Shown: piece by piece, positions 13,613-23,889 of the stretch
Layout of the letters: the number at the start of each line of letters is the position of its first letter
Numbering within the stretch: the stretch's first letter is position 1
IMG/VR virus record: IMGVR_UViG_3300020469_000180
Coordinates: 1-29,346 of that record
DNA from: a virus
Reading direction: 5' to 3' (one strand)
DNA: 29,346 bases
Translations under genes and position numbers: made by a program
Notes under the pieces: generated by a model
Database searches by the model: none
Seen by the model: only the letters and a program-made list of their open reading frames with translations
What the model was told of the DNA's origin: nothing

Positions 13613-16600
13613 GATAGTGCTATAACCCTAAGATTTCTAGCCGTAGGAGCTTTGGCTGTATTCGTAGAAAAGAAAACAATCTTTATTGCAAAAGACCTGA
13701 ATGAATCGAAGTTTACACCAGCTGAAGAGTATATAATATCTTCTGCCTTAAACTCACAATCATAATATTCATTTATATTTTGATTCACAGGTGTTTGTGT
13801 TATCTTATTCATTTCGACATAAGGTAAATCCTCAAAAGCAGTAGTTTCATCTGACTCAGATTGTACTCTATAAAATACACTTATCGAAGAACCCTCAGGT
13901 AAGTTTTTAGCCAATATTACTCTTAAAGCCGTAGCATCAAAACCCTCTCCTAAAGTAACTTTTCTAGTGATGTATTTAGATGAAGCACCACCATCAGAAG
14001 CATTTGTTTCTGGTCTTGTTACAACTTCTGTATTAGCACTTGAGTTAATTAAGTTTTCTACAAAAACAAATCTACATCTATCTTGTTCAAAAACTGGTGA
14101 AACATCAGCATTTGTAGATGACATTATAATTTGTAAATTTGCATCTATATTTTGTTTAAATTCTTTTCTATTTTCTAAGTATGTATCAGAATTAGGTAAT
14201 GTTGTTATACCTGCATCCATATCAGACTGTCCCTCTGTTTTAAGTCCTAATTTAAATGACATATTTGTCTTATCAGAGAAAGTTTGAAATGGTGCGTTAA
14301 TTCTCAATAAATCAAAAGCTTGATCAGGGAGAAGATTTTGTACAGGTTGAATAAAAGAACTAATTGCACCTGTTGTATCAAACTGAGCTTGATGAATTAC
14401 AAAACACAGATCAGATTCTTGAGCTGGTGTCCATGTTGAAGCATTTTGCGATTTAAACAAAGAGCCCAAATATGGTTGACCAACAATTGATTGTCCAGTA
14501 TCTAATCTATTTTGACCAACTGTTGCAATATAAACATTATACTCAAATGAACTTGATAGAAGAACCATGGCATATTGGTCTGGTTCTAAGAATAATGGTG
14601 CATCAAAAGTAAATCTTGTTGGTTCTGGAACATTAGGGTCAATTGGTAAAATTATATCATCAGGATTTTTACTGACTCTTGATTTAGCAATTATAGTTTC
14701 AGATGGAAAACCATTTAAAACTTTTCTTATTTCAAAATGAACAGGTAAAGTAGAATCTTTTGATGCAAAAAATACATCAACTGAAGTTAAAAACACACCT
14801 TTTGGATTTGTAAATTCATTTACAAAGAATGTTTGTGCAAGTGGGTCTACGCCTAATGGACACTCATTTTTAGCCTTAGCCTCAGGTGAGGCCTCGAAGA
14901 TTGTAGTTAAACTAGCTGAAAGGGTTCCTGGTGTGAAAGCATCTATCTCACCATTTTCTATTCTTTCCATATAGTATTGCATACCAGCTTTATCTGGTTT
15001 ACGACCTAAAACAGCTGAATAAGTATCTCTAATTATTTGCTCAGATATACCAAAGGTTGCATCAGTAACATCACTATCACCAGCACCACCATTTGCAGGT
15101 AGTTCTGCTCTAGCTTCAGAAACTGTTTGACAATTTGGTGTCTTTTTATCATCATCCTCTTGAAAAGCACATTCTGTTGATACAGGCGTAACTGGTGCAG
15201 GTGGGTCATTTCGTACCTCTACTACTGGTGGTATTATTCTTGATTTTGGTGTGCCAGAATAATATCTAGTTTCTGCAAATGTTGAGAAAACATTAGGTGA
15301 TGCGATAGAATCAGAGAAAAATATTTGATGTTCACCAGCTGCAAATTGTCGATTAACTGCCTCATTATTTGGTATGACTAATCTACCTTTTGCAAAACCT
15401 TGATCGTCAGAAATAATTAAACATTTTTTAGGAGCCGTTTCAAAAGCATTTGTTGTTGTATTAAATGCTCTTAATCTATCTGATACATTTTTACCATCTA
15501 AGAAAGCATGAACTTCTGTATTTGGCCTATAGCCAAATATTTCAAAATCAATATTCTCAGCTGACATATAGTAAAAAATTCTATCTGTTTCTGTTTTTGT
15601 TGATTGACTTGATGTTTCTTCAGCAGAAGTTGTCGTAGAAACTTTTGCACCATTTTTATCATAGTATGTATATTTTCTTGTAGTATCATTATTAAATGAT
15701 AAAAGATCCCATTCACTCCATACTGAGCCTTGAAAATTTACTCCAAATTCGTAGTTATCTGAATTACCATCACGATTGCTTACTACAATAGGTCTAGAAT
15801 CAAAGTCTGTATAACTGGTCACATCAGTTTCAAGTTTAACATAACCTACAAATGAAACAACATTAAATGGGTTTATGTTAACTGAAGTTGATGCAACATT
15901 TTGAGCACTATAAACTTGTGTTGTAAATGGTAATGTAAGAACATTACCTGTATTTTTCAAAGACCCACCACCGGTTTCAATAGCTGTATTTGTACCATTC
16001 GCTTTAAATCTTGGGTGTAATATCTGATTATCGTAATCAATAGAACACTTATAATCATCATTTAGAACATCACCTATACTATGCCCTTTAAAGTCATCAA
16101 CTAGGAATCCATTGTTTATAAGTTCTATGTTACTATTACTAAAGAATGTAGAACCAGCTACCTCTGACTCTAATAAATTTAGAGCGGTGTAATATTCTAC
16201 TCTTGATAAACGATCATCAATACCACCAATATCTTTCATTGTATATCTTTTATTTTTTACAATGTCTATATCTACATTACTTGTTTGAAAAGTATAAGGT
16301 GGGAATGTTAATTTATATAATGTCATAGAATCAGGATCATCTAGTGGTGTAGCTGGATTATTCAAGGCACTATCACCTTCTATAACTCTAAACTGACCAT
16401 CAAATCCTAAAACAACTTTATCAATTCTGCTTAGATAATAACTTAAATCAACATCAGCTGATCCAACTCTTCTATCAACAATTTGATTTCTTGTAAATGT
16501 CATTGCTGAATTACTATAAACATTTGATGACCTATTCTCTGTTCTAAGTGGTCTAAAGTCTATTGAATCTCTTAATTCTATTTTATTACCCTTATTTTCA

Positions 16601-19131
16601 ATATACTGAGGTATCTCTTCATAAGTTGGGTATGAATTTGCATCAAAGTGACCTAGACCAGTATGTGTAAATCTTGCATAAGTTACATTAACCATACCTT
16701 TAGGTAAAATATTTGATGTTATTGCACTAGGTTTTATTTTTATGGTAGCATGGTCATAATAACTATCTCTTTGGCCTGTATCAAATGTAAAGTGTTTTAG
16801 ATAATTAGTATTTGCATTATCACTTGGCATATAAGATGTATTTGGTGAAATGAATATACCAGTAACATTTGTAACATCAGTAACACCTAACGAATGTAAT
16901 TGGGTGGAACTATTTGAAATTCTAGTAAAAGTAGTAAAAAAACTATTAGCAACTTTTGTTCTTCTACCTGCATCTGTTACATCAAGTGTTGCAAGTATAT
17001 CTGCCGTTCCATCAAAACTGGAATCATCTATGTCTATTGTTGCTGTAGCTGTTGAACCCTCACTTGGTGTCGGAGTTGAAATTGTTACGCCCGATTCTGC
17101 CATATTTACAGCATGATTAGCTTTATGATCTGAAGTTGTTCCTGAACGAATCATAATTGCATAAAGTTCTTTTTTCAAAGCCGCTGTGCCAGCCGCCTTA
17201 AATCTCTCTGTGCCATCAGTTGTTGAAATTGAAGCAACGCCATCAGTAAATGAAACAGTCTTAAATATTCTTCTTGTATTATAATCAATTTGATTTACTG
17301 AAGCTACAGTAGAGTAAGCTGCTGGAAAAACAGATAAAGTATCATTCGTATCTTGAATAGCAGCTCTTTGGAATGTATAAGTGTTTGCAATTTCCTTACT
17401 GTAAGGTTTTCTAGACGACCCATTGTTTGGAGCCGATAATGTAATGTTAGATCCATTAATCGCTGTAACATGAACTCTTCTTTCACCTTCTCCTGTTATT
17501 CCAGTAAAAGCAGAAAGATTATGACCAAAGGCCTCATCACCAACTCTAATTTGTGAAGAATCAGCAACAATGATATGATTAGAATTATCATCAGCTATTG
17601 TGCCTGATGTTTGTATAGTTGTTATAGAAGATAATTCGACATTTGCATTAGCTTGACCCAGCCCAGCACCAACTATTGATTTTGTCATTGATAGTGGTAA
17701 ATTATTTGCACCCGATCTTTTAACACCAAATAAATGTAACTTATGAACAGCATCAAAACCATCACCACTTACATATTCTATATTTTTTACATATGCCTCA
17801 CCGATTTGTGTAAGAGTATTTGTAATAGTATTTGATGAGTGTAATAAAATTCTCTCTGAAGTATTTGAGTTAAATATAGCATTGTTTGACTGGTGTATGT
17901 GTAAAAAATTACCATAAGCAGTAGGTATATCATAACCTACAACTGATTCTTGATCTTGCGCCCTTTTAACAGCTAATTTTGTAATATCATTTGTTTTATC
18001 TATTTCATAACCTTTTACATATGCTTTACCTTTTGATATGTTTAAAATAAAACTACTTGAATTACCAAGTGGTGTTAATCTAGGTTCTAGACCATCTACA
18101 ATATAATCACCTGACTCATCAAAGGTTCTTCTTGCAAGTGTTCTACCTAAATCAGCATATTTTGTACCTGAGGTATCTTTTACTAATTGCCCATTTCTAA
18201 ATCTTACTAACTCAATATACTTGTTTGTTTGTAAACTAGGTAATGAATTATTAGAATCTAAATCTTTCTTAGTTAATGTAAGTGAAATTTTAAGTCTATC
18301 ACCACCCGGCGCTAGATAATTTGATGAATCTAAAGCAGGATCTAATAATGATGTATCGGAAGTTGATGATATTGTATTTTCTACAACATCAAAACCTACA
18401 CTTACGTTTGCATTTGACCCATATTTGTCAACTGCTATAATTTGTTTTTGATTTTTTGCAAAAATTCCACTTGTAAAGAACACACCCTCATCAACACCTA
18501 ATAATTTAGCTGGGCCTTCGGCACTTGCACTTTGAGTTGTGACTGTTGCAAGTAAATTTGCTGGTGCTACGTCAGATGTTGAAAATACTTGTAAATTAGC
18601 TGAATTTTGAATTACTGTATTTGCCTTTTGCAATTCCATAGTGGAATTTGAAGTTGATCCACCTATGGTTAAATTAGTTGTTCTTAGATATGAAACATAT
18701 AAGGTATCCGGATCTGTGCCTAAAGCTGGATCTGCATGATGAACAAAGTAAATATTTTTAACATTTGCAAGTTGGACATTAGCTGTATTTGTTGTAATGT
18801 ACTTGTTTACAAAAGTAGAAACATCAATTGATGAACTTTCAAAAGTAGATTCCAATTTAACAGAACGTGCTGTAGGTTTTTGACTATTTTCAATATTTTC
18901 TAGTTTTCTACCAAATTCTGGAACAGAAAATATTTCTGCACCCGTAACTCTAGAACCATCTTTGAATATATGATCGCCAAATTTTTTAACTTGATCTTGA
19001 AGTATGGTTTGTGACTGTGTTAATTCACGAGCTTGAACTGCCCTACCAGGTTGAAAAAGGATTCTATAAAAGTTTTTATCCTCATCAAAATCGTCATAGT
19101 AAGGTGTTACATTAAAATTTGTTGTAGTCAT
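13609..19131 (-). CDS. Giant DUF4815-type virion structural protein (1840 aa)
   Basis: The largest gene here, directly after gp8, where T4 has genes 9 and 10. The N-terminus Y-Y-D-D-F-D-E-D-K-N-F-Y-R-I-L-F-Q-P-G-R (11-30) followed by Q-A-R-E-L-T-Q-S-Q is the hallmark of the DUF4815 family of phage structural proteins. At about 1365-1420 a helical segment with Y-S-A-V-L-G-R-K-P-D-x-A-G-M-Q-Y-Y resembles DUF4214, known from bacterial surface-layer and secreted proteins. From about 1424, D-P-L-A-Q-T-F-F-V and V-D-V-F-F-A-S-K-D begin a beta-rich C-terminal part. The frame is uninterrupted. AAAGG precedes the ATG. Likely a baseplate-periphery or fibre-attachment protein; the exact role is not known. 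Confidence 0.85.
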   Translation of the reverse strand: MTTTNFNVTPYYDDFDEDKNFYRILFQPGRAVQARELTQSQTILQDQVKKFGDHIFKDGSRVTGAEIFSVPEFGRKLENIENSQKPTARSVKLESTFESSSIDVSTFVNKYITTNTANVQLANVKNIYFVHHADPALGTDPDTLYVSYLRTTNLTIGGSTSNSTMELQKANTVIQNSANLQVFSTSDVAPANLLATVTTQSASAEGPAKLLGVDEGVFFTSGIFAKNQKQIIAVDKYGSNANVSVGFDVVENTISSTSDTSLLDPALDSSNYLAPGGDRLKISLTLTKKDLDSNNSLPSLQTNKYIELVRFRNGQLVKDTSGTKYADLGRTLARRTFDESGDYIVDGLEPRLTPLGNSSSFILNISKGKAYVKGYEIDKTNDITKLAVKRAQDQESVVGYDIPTAYGNFLHIHQSNNAIFNSNTSERILLHSSNTITNTLTQIGEAYVKNIEYVSGDGFDAVHKLHLFGVKRSGANNLPLSMTKSIVGAGLGQANANVELSSITTIQTSGTIADDNSNHIIVADSSQIRVGDEAFGHNLSAFTGITGEGERRVHVTAINGSNITLSAPNNGSSRKPYSKEIANTYTFQRAAIQDTNDTLSVFPAAYSTVASVNQIDYNTRRIFKTVSFTDGVASISTTDGTERFKAAGTAALKKELYAIMIRSGTTSDHKANHAVNMAESGVTISTPTPSEGSTATATIDIDDSSFDGTADILATLDVTDAGRRTKVANSFFTTFTRISNSSTQLHSLGVTDVTNVTGIFISPNTSYMPSDNANTNYLKHFTFDTGQRDSYYDHATIKIKPSAITSNILPKGMVNVTYARFTHTGLGHFDANSYPTYEEIPQYIENKGNKIELRDSIDFRPLRTENRSSNVYSNSAMTFTRNQIVDRRVGSADVDLSYYLSRIDKVVLGFDGQFRVIEGDSALNNPATPLDDPDSMTLYKLTFPPYTFQTSNVDIDIVKNKRYTMKDIGGIDDRLSRVEYYTALNLLESEVAGSTFFSNSNIELINNGFLVDDFKGHSIGDVLNDDYKCSIDYDNQILHPRFKANGTNTAIETGGGSLKNTGNVLTLPFTTQVYSAQNVASTSVNINPFNVVSFVGYVKLETDVTSYTDFDSRPIVVSNRDGNSDNYEFGVNFQGSVWSEWDLLSFNNDTTRKYTYYDKNGAKVSTTTSAEETSSQSTKTETDRIFYYMSAENIDFEIFGYRPNTEVHAFLDGKNVSDRLRAFNTTTNAFETAPKKCLIISDDQGFAKGRLVIPNNEAVNRQFAAGEHQIFFSDSIASPNVFSTFAETRYYSGTPKSRIIPPVVEVRNDPPAPVTPVSTECAFQEDDDKKTPNCQTVSEARAELPANGGAGDSDVTDATFGISEQIIRDTYSAVLGRKPDKAGMQYYMERIENGEIDAFTPGTLSASLTTIFEASPEAKAKNECPLGVDPLAQTFFVNEFTNPKGVFLTSVDVFFASKDSTLPVHFEIRKVLNGFPSETIIAKSRVSKNPDDIILPIDPNVPEPTRFTFDAPLFLEPDQYAMVLLSSSFEYNVYIATVGQNRLDTGQSIVGQPYLGSLFKSQNASTWTPAQESDLCFVIHQAQFDTTGAISSFIQPVQNLLPDQAFDLLRINAPFQTFSDKTNMSFKLGLKTEGQSDMDAGITTLPNSDTYLENRKEFKQNIDANLQIIMSSTNADVSPVFEQDRCRFVFVENLINSSANTEVVTRPETNASDGGASSKYITRKVTLGEGFDATALRVILAKNLPEGSSISVFYRVQSESDETTAFEDLPYVEMNKITQTPVNQNINEYYDCEFKAEDIIYSSAGVNFDSFRSFAIKIVFFSTNTAKAPTARNLRVIALS

Positions 19132-19140
19132 TATCTACCT

Positions 19141-20793
19141 TTAAAATTGTAATACAAGTCTAACATCTTCTGCCTGACTTTCTGTTCTTGTTGTTGGTGT
19201 TGAGTTCTCAACAAATAATAATTCCATACTTTGTGGTTGATATTCTGGGGTTGTTGTTGAAGTCACCGTTCTTGATGCACCTGACGAATCACCCACTAAA
19301 AATTCATTTACTTTAAAATCTCCAACCACTTTTGTTAATTCTATTGTATTTAAACTTACAGTTCTTAAAACTTGAGCTGAAGCTGTAAATATTGTATTGC
19401 TTGTTCCTTGATACACAAATTCATTATCTGTATAACCTGTTCCTGTACCAACTGTTAATTTAGTAACTTGGCCAACAGCATTATTAGCTGAAACATTGTT
19501 AGCTGATGAACTTCTATTATTTGAACCGTATTTATAAGGTTTCCTTATAAGTCCTGTTTGTCTGAATGTAATTCCTGTAGGTATTGTATTACCCTCTGTT
19601 GCATCTAATTCACCTATCTTTGTGTGAATCATAACACTATTTGCACCTAAATCTTGACCTAAATTAAATGCGTGGCCAAAATATGGCGGTAATATTGTTC
19701 TTGTTGTTGCACCACTACCTGTGCCAAATACTCTTGTATTAGCTCTAGTATAACCTGTGCCAACCGTATCAACCGTAATCTTATCTATCACACCCGTTGA
19801 ATTTACAGTCGCATTAGCTAAAGCACCTGTGCCATCACCATCAATGAAAATTCTTGTTTTAGGTGAAAAAAGAGTTACATTAGCTGCAAAACTACTTGTT
19901 ACAGCGGCTTTACTTATTCTAACATTATTATTACCATTATGAACCTCTGTAATAATTGTATCAGCTGCAATGCCATTACCAGTTATAGACATATTAGCAG
20001 AAAGTACATTTGAAGCAACTGAAAGACTTGTATGTGTTAGATACCAAGTCTGTAAAGTAAGCATAGTTTCACCTTTTGCAAAAGCACCAAAAGGTACGTT
20101 TGTAAGATCACGATATAGAGTGCCACCATTATTTAAAACAATTGTTGTTAATTCACCTTCTTTAACACCAACATTATTTAAATTAAAGTTACCATAAACA
20201 GTATTAGCTGACATATCATCAACATCTCTTGTGGCAACTGGCATAAAACTAGAGTCAATAAATTTATTGTTATCTCTAATCGTGTACATATATTTCCATA
20301 CATAACCATCAGCAGTTGATATTACACCATTACTTGTATTGAAATCACCAGATGGTTCTACTGTTGATGTTGTATCTGATGAACTAAGTCCATTGCTATT
20401 ATTTGATAAACACTTATAAACACCTCGCTCTGACGTAATCACATACATTGGTTTTCTAGTTAAATCATTAACTGAAGTGTTTGAAACTAAAGTATCTGTT
20501 GAAACAGTTGGGTCAAATTGTTGATAAATTTTACCCGTTTCCCAATTAACTCTAGGTATAACCACGTTTAAATCACCACCTGTTACTCTTTTCATTCCAA
20601 TTATTCTTGATAACGCATCATCTGTGTCAAATTTAGAGTCTGTAATAGTAGTGGTGGCTTGATCGTTTGCACCAATAGCATCACCAACAAAAACATATTG
20701 TATTTCAATATCATTCGTATTTGCTGTGAATGTATCAATATAGTTTTCAGCACTTTTAAGTGAGAGTGATCTAGTAGAAAGTTTTGTAGCCAT
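19141..20793 (-). CDS. 8: Baseplate wedge protein gp8
   Basis: Wedge subunit of the T4-type baseplate. It has 550 residues against 334 in T4. Family motifs lie in the first 190 residues: P-R-V-N-W-E-T-G-K-I-Y (80-90), V-Y-K-C-L-S-N-N (125-132), V-E-P-S-G (145-149) and D-G-Y-V-W-K-Y-M-Y-T-I (162-172). The extra length is in the second half. It includes a beta module at about 311-368 (D-G-D-G-T-G-A-L-A-N-A-T, then G-T-G-Y-T) of a kind also found in gp6 and the gp7-like protein, and near the C-terminus a G-D-S-S-G-A-S-R-T-V element. A CATAAATA element lies just before the gene. Confidence 0.85.
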   Translation of the reverse strand: MATKLSTRSLSLKSAENYIDTFTANTNDIEIQYVFVGDAIGANDQATTTITDSKFDTDDALSRIIGMKRVTGGDLNVVIPRVNWETGKIYQQFDPTVSTDTLVSNTSVNDLTRKPMYVITSERGVYKCLSNNSNGLSSSDTTSTVEPSGDFNTSNGVISTADGYVWKYMYTIRDNNKFIDSSFMPVATRDVDDMSANTVYGNFNLNNVGVKEGELTTIVLNNGGTLYRDLTNVPFGAFAKGETMLTLQTWYLTHTSLSVASNVLSANMSITGNGIAADTIITEVHNGNNNVRISKAAVTSSFAANVTLFSPKTRIFIDGDGTGALANATVNSTGVIDKITVDTVGTGYTRANTRVFGTGSGATTRTILPPYFGHAFNLGQDLGANSVMIHTKIGELDATEGNTIPTGITFRQTGLIRKPYKYGSNNRSSSANNVSANNAVGQVTKLTVGTGTGYTDNEFVYQGTSNTIFTASAQVLRTVSLNTIELTKVVGDFKVNEFLVGDSSGASRTVTSTTTPEYQPQSMELLFVENSTPTTRTESQAEDVRLVLQF

Positions 20794-20799
20794 AGATTG

Positions 20800-20807
20800 T
20801 ATTTATG
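20800..20807 (-). promoter_or_regulatory. Weak late-box match CATAAATA before gp8
   Basis: The minus strand reads CATAAATA, overlapping the stop codon of the gp7-like gene and ending six bases before the gp8 ATG. Transcription from it would start at about the ATG, so it may be chance in AT-rich DNA. Confidence 0.2.
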
Positions 20808-23800
20808 TATAAATTATGATAGGTTGGTTGTTCAAGTGAACATAATTGTTAGCTAAAGTCGAGAAAACTTGAGCTGAATTAACTTGTATTGTATTATTTG
20901 AATTAACTTTCAAAATAAGAGGATTAAAGTTTTCTTCATCTGTACCCACAGCATTTACATCATCATTTGAAATACCTAATCTAGATTGACCCTCTACAAT
21001 TATACTGGCTGCCTTAGCAACTACAAGGTTTGTATTTGGTGTGGTATTTGATACAGTAATAACTGTTTGCGTAGATACATTAAATGTGGTAGAATTGATA
21101 TGTAACGGATTACCAACATTAATAAGTCCTGGAATACTGTTTGATTGGCCTCTAACTGATATAGAAACATCCGAATTAATTTCTGTTTCAATTTTAAATT
21201 CAGCAAAATTCTTATAGCCAGCTGGGTGTACAAGACCTTTTACTATTGTTTTATATTTTTCAAATTCTAATGGTATATTTGTAATATACGCAAAGTCTTG
21301 ATAAAGATTCGCACCTTGTATTTTTCTTTCATCTGCGGAAATTAGACCTTTAGATGAAGTAAATCTACCTGGAACTTTTCTAACTGGTGGTAGAAGTTCA
21401 GCAACAGCTGTGGCATTTTTATCACCTGTTGTTGTTAAATCTACGCTTGGTGGCACTTGATATCCTGAACCAAAATCATTTAGTTTAATTGATGTTATAA
21501 TACCTTTTTGTTGAGTATTAGCACTTGTGCTTATATTTTCACCATCACCTAATATGCCATCCACTCGTACACTAACTGCGGATGATATGGGGGTTCCATC
21601 TGCTTCTGTTGCTGATTTAATAACCGTAACAGTTGGTAAATGAGTTGCACGATAACCTGTTCCACCTTTTGGCCCAGCCTGATTAATTTTAAGTGGTGCG
21701 CCTCTTAAATGAAAAGTATTTGCTGTATTTGCAAAAAAAGTATTTGAAGTATCACCATAAAAACTAGATATACCTCCAATAGCTATTAATCCGAAATCAA
21801 TTTCTGCTGGAAATGGTGTATCAACTTTAAGAAAGCCAGCAGTTTTTTGTTGTGCTGAACCAATGGCTGTATTAACTTCAACAACTTGTCTTTCATGTCC
21901 TAAAAATGTTATTCTGTCACCAACTTTTACTGGGTGTGGAGCTGAAGTGAAATCCATACCATTCAAGAATGAACCTCTTGTCATGTAAAGAGCATTAAGA
22001 CCATCTGGACTATTAGCTGTATTTGCATTAAGAGTATAACAATTTGGTACTGCAAATTGTCCATTAAATCCCACATTAGCGGTACCACCTGTTCTTACAG
22101 GTCCTTCGTTTACATAATATGGATCTTCTAAACATATATTAAGAATTTGACCAGCACCAGTTTCACAAACTCTTGCAGTTGCACCACCACCAAAAGCAAC
22201 ATCACTAAATTCTACCATATCTCTAACAGAATGTCCGCTACCAGGGTTTAATATTTCTAAAGAACCTATGCTTCTTAATGATGTTACATCAGCAGGAACC
22301 ATTTTTGCAGGACCTTCAGGCATATTTGCTGAAGTAGATGTAAAAGCTCCAATAGGATCTAAATTCATATTTTTTACTTGAGTATTAGATGCGACTATAC
22401 GAACAACTTTTGCTGGGCCAATACCTGATACAGTTGTATATGAATTTACAACATGACAAATTGAAGTGTTTACATTTATACCAGCGCTATCAGCTGCATC
22501 TACACCTATTTGACTATTACCAAAAACTTGGCTGTATCTTAAAGATATTTGTGCATTGTTTAAACCTGTGCCACCAATAGCTGCATTAGAAATACATAAA
22601 TCTGCAAATGATTGAGCTGAGTTTGAAGAAGTATTGGCGCCTATAACTGTGCCCATCATTGTAAATGTATTTGGTGTATTAATACCATTTACATCAACAT
22701 CTACAACTGAATAAGAAATAAAACCAACTTCTGAATTGCCACCTGTTAAAAAACTACCTGGTTCAAATCCTGATCCACCATTAGCACTAAAATTATTGGT
22801 AATTCCAAACAGACCATTAGATATATTAATAACAGGATCTCTTAAAAAATCTGTAAATATTGTTTCAACTTCAGCATTTGCAATTGTTTCAAAAGCACCA
22901 GCATTAATTGGTACAATATCACCCACATTATAAGAAGTGCCACCATCATCAACTTTAATTGATTCAATTGATGAAACTGTATTTAAAGAAATATTTACTA
23001 AAGTACCATCTACTACAATGTCTGTTCTTAATTCTTCACTCTGACTAAAATCACCAAGTATATCGGATCTATCTAAAAATAATTCTATTTTATGAAGTTC
23101 GTCAATAATTCTTGATGCAGCTGTTGACACAACCGCTGAAGCATTAGACGTTTGACCTATTATTTTTCTATTGATTAAAAGAGTTTCATCAAATCCGCCA
23201 GCTTGCAAGTTTGTATATGTAACTCTAATATCTGCACCACTATCTGGTACAGTATGAAAAATTAATTTTTGTTGTTCTCTTTCTACATGAAGAAACTCAC
23301 TATTAGCACCAGCGTTTAAAGAATTTGCACTTTTAAGTTCACCATTTACTCTAACCTCTATTTCATCTCTTGAAACTGGTTGTGCTAAGGAAAAAATATT
23401 ATTACTTCCATCTGCTGTATAGAAAGAACTAATCTCAGTTCTTGCACTTAAAATATTTTCTAACTTATAATCACTATCTGAAGCTTTGAGTATTTGATCT
23501 TTTCCAAATTTTAATTCAACTTCTTTGTTGAAAAACATACGAAATAAAAACTGAAACGATCTAGGGCTTCCTTTTGCAAGGTATAATGGCAATACATTTT
23601 TAATTAAAAATGCTTTATCAACCGTAATATCTTTTGGTATAAGATTTGCATAGCTGTTTAAAAAATTAGATTCAAAGGCATCTAATGATGTATCAATATC
23701 AGAAAGGTATCTTAAATCTTTTGATATTTTTGTTAAGTCATTGTTTTGTGTGCCTTGTTCAGTTTCTAAAAATTCGTAGTATGCCTCTAAGAAACTAATG

Positions 23801-23889
23801 AAAAGAGGATGATCTTCCCGAATAAACTCAGGAACTTGACGATTAATTAAAAGTGAAGTTTTTAAATCTTGCGGATTTACTCTAGACAT
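20803..23889 (-). CDS. 7: Baseplate wedge gp7-like protein (1028 aa)
   Basis: 1028 residues, close to T4 gp7 (1032), and placed between gp6 and gp8 as in T4. The N-terminus V-P-E-F-I-R-E-D-H-P-L-F-I-S-F-L-E-A-Y-Y (19-38) identifies a family of phage virion proteins common in marine T4-like genomes. A helical region to about residue 130 is followed by long beta-rich segments. These contain a G-Q-T-S-N-A-S element near 240 and G-x-G-Y ... P-x-V repeats at about 740-830. I assign gp7 from synteny and size rather than clear sequence match to T4 gp7. The ATG overlaps the gp6 stop by one base. Confidence 0.7.
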   Translation of the reverse strand: MSRVNPQDLKTSLLINRQVPEFIREDHPLFISFLEAYYEFLETEQGTQNNDLTKISKDLRYLSDIDTSLDAFESNFLNSYANLIPKDITVDKAFLIKNVLPLYLAKGSPRSFQFLFRMFFNKEVELKFGKDQILKASDSDYKLENILSARTEISSFYTADGSNNIFSLAQPVSRDEIEVRVNGELKSANSLNAGANSEFLHVEREQQKLIFHTVPDSGADIRVTYTNLQAGGFDETLLINRKIIGQTSNASAVVSTAASRIIDELHKIELFLDRSDILGDFSQSEELRTDIVVDGTLVNISLNTVSSIESIKVDDGGTSYNVGDIVPINAGAFETIANAEVETIFTDFLRDPVINISNGLFGITNNFSANGGSGFEPGSFLTGGNSEVGFISYSVVDVDVNGINTPNTFTMMGTVIGANTSSNSAQSFADLCISNAAIGGTGLNNAQISLRYSQVFGNSQIGVDAADSAGINVNTSICHVVNSYTTVSGIGPAKVVRIVASNTQVKNMNLDPIGAFTSTSANMPEGPAKMVPADVTSLRSIGSLEILNPGSGHSVRDMVEFSDVAFGGGATARVCETGAGQILNICLEDPYYVNEGPVRTGGTANVGFNGQFAVPNCYTLNANTANSPDGLNALYMTRGSFLNGMDFTSAPHPVKVGDRITFLGHERQVVEVNTAIGSAQQKTAGFLKVDTPFPAEIDFGLIAIGGISSFYGDTSNTFFANTANTFHLRGAPLKINQAGPKGGTGYRATHLPTVTVIKSATEADGTPISSAVSVRVDGILGDGENISTSANTQQKGIITSIKLNDFGSGYQVPPSVDLTTTGDKNATAVAELLPPVRKVPGRFTSSKGLISADERKIQGANLYQDFAYITNIPLEFEKYKTIVKGLVHPAGYKNFAEFKIETEINSDVSISVRGQSNSIPGLINVGNPLHINSTTFNVSTQTVITVSNTTPNTNLVVAKAASIIVEGQSRLGISNDDVNAVGTDEENFNPLILKVNSNNTIQVNSAQVFSTLANNYVHLNNQPIIIYT

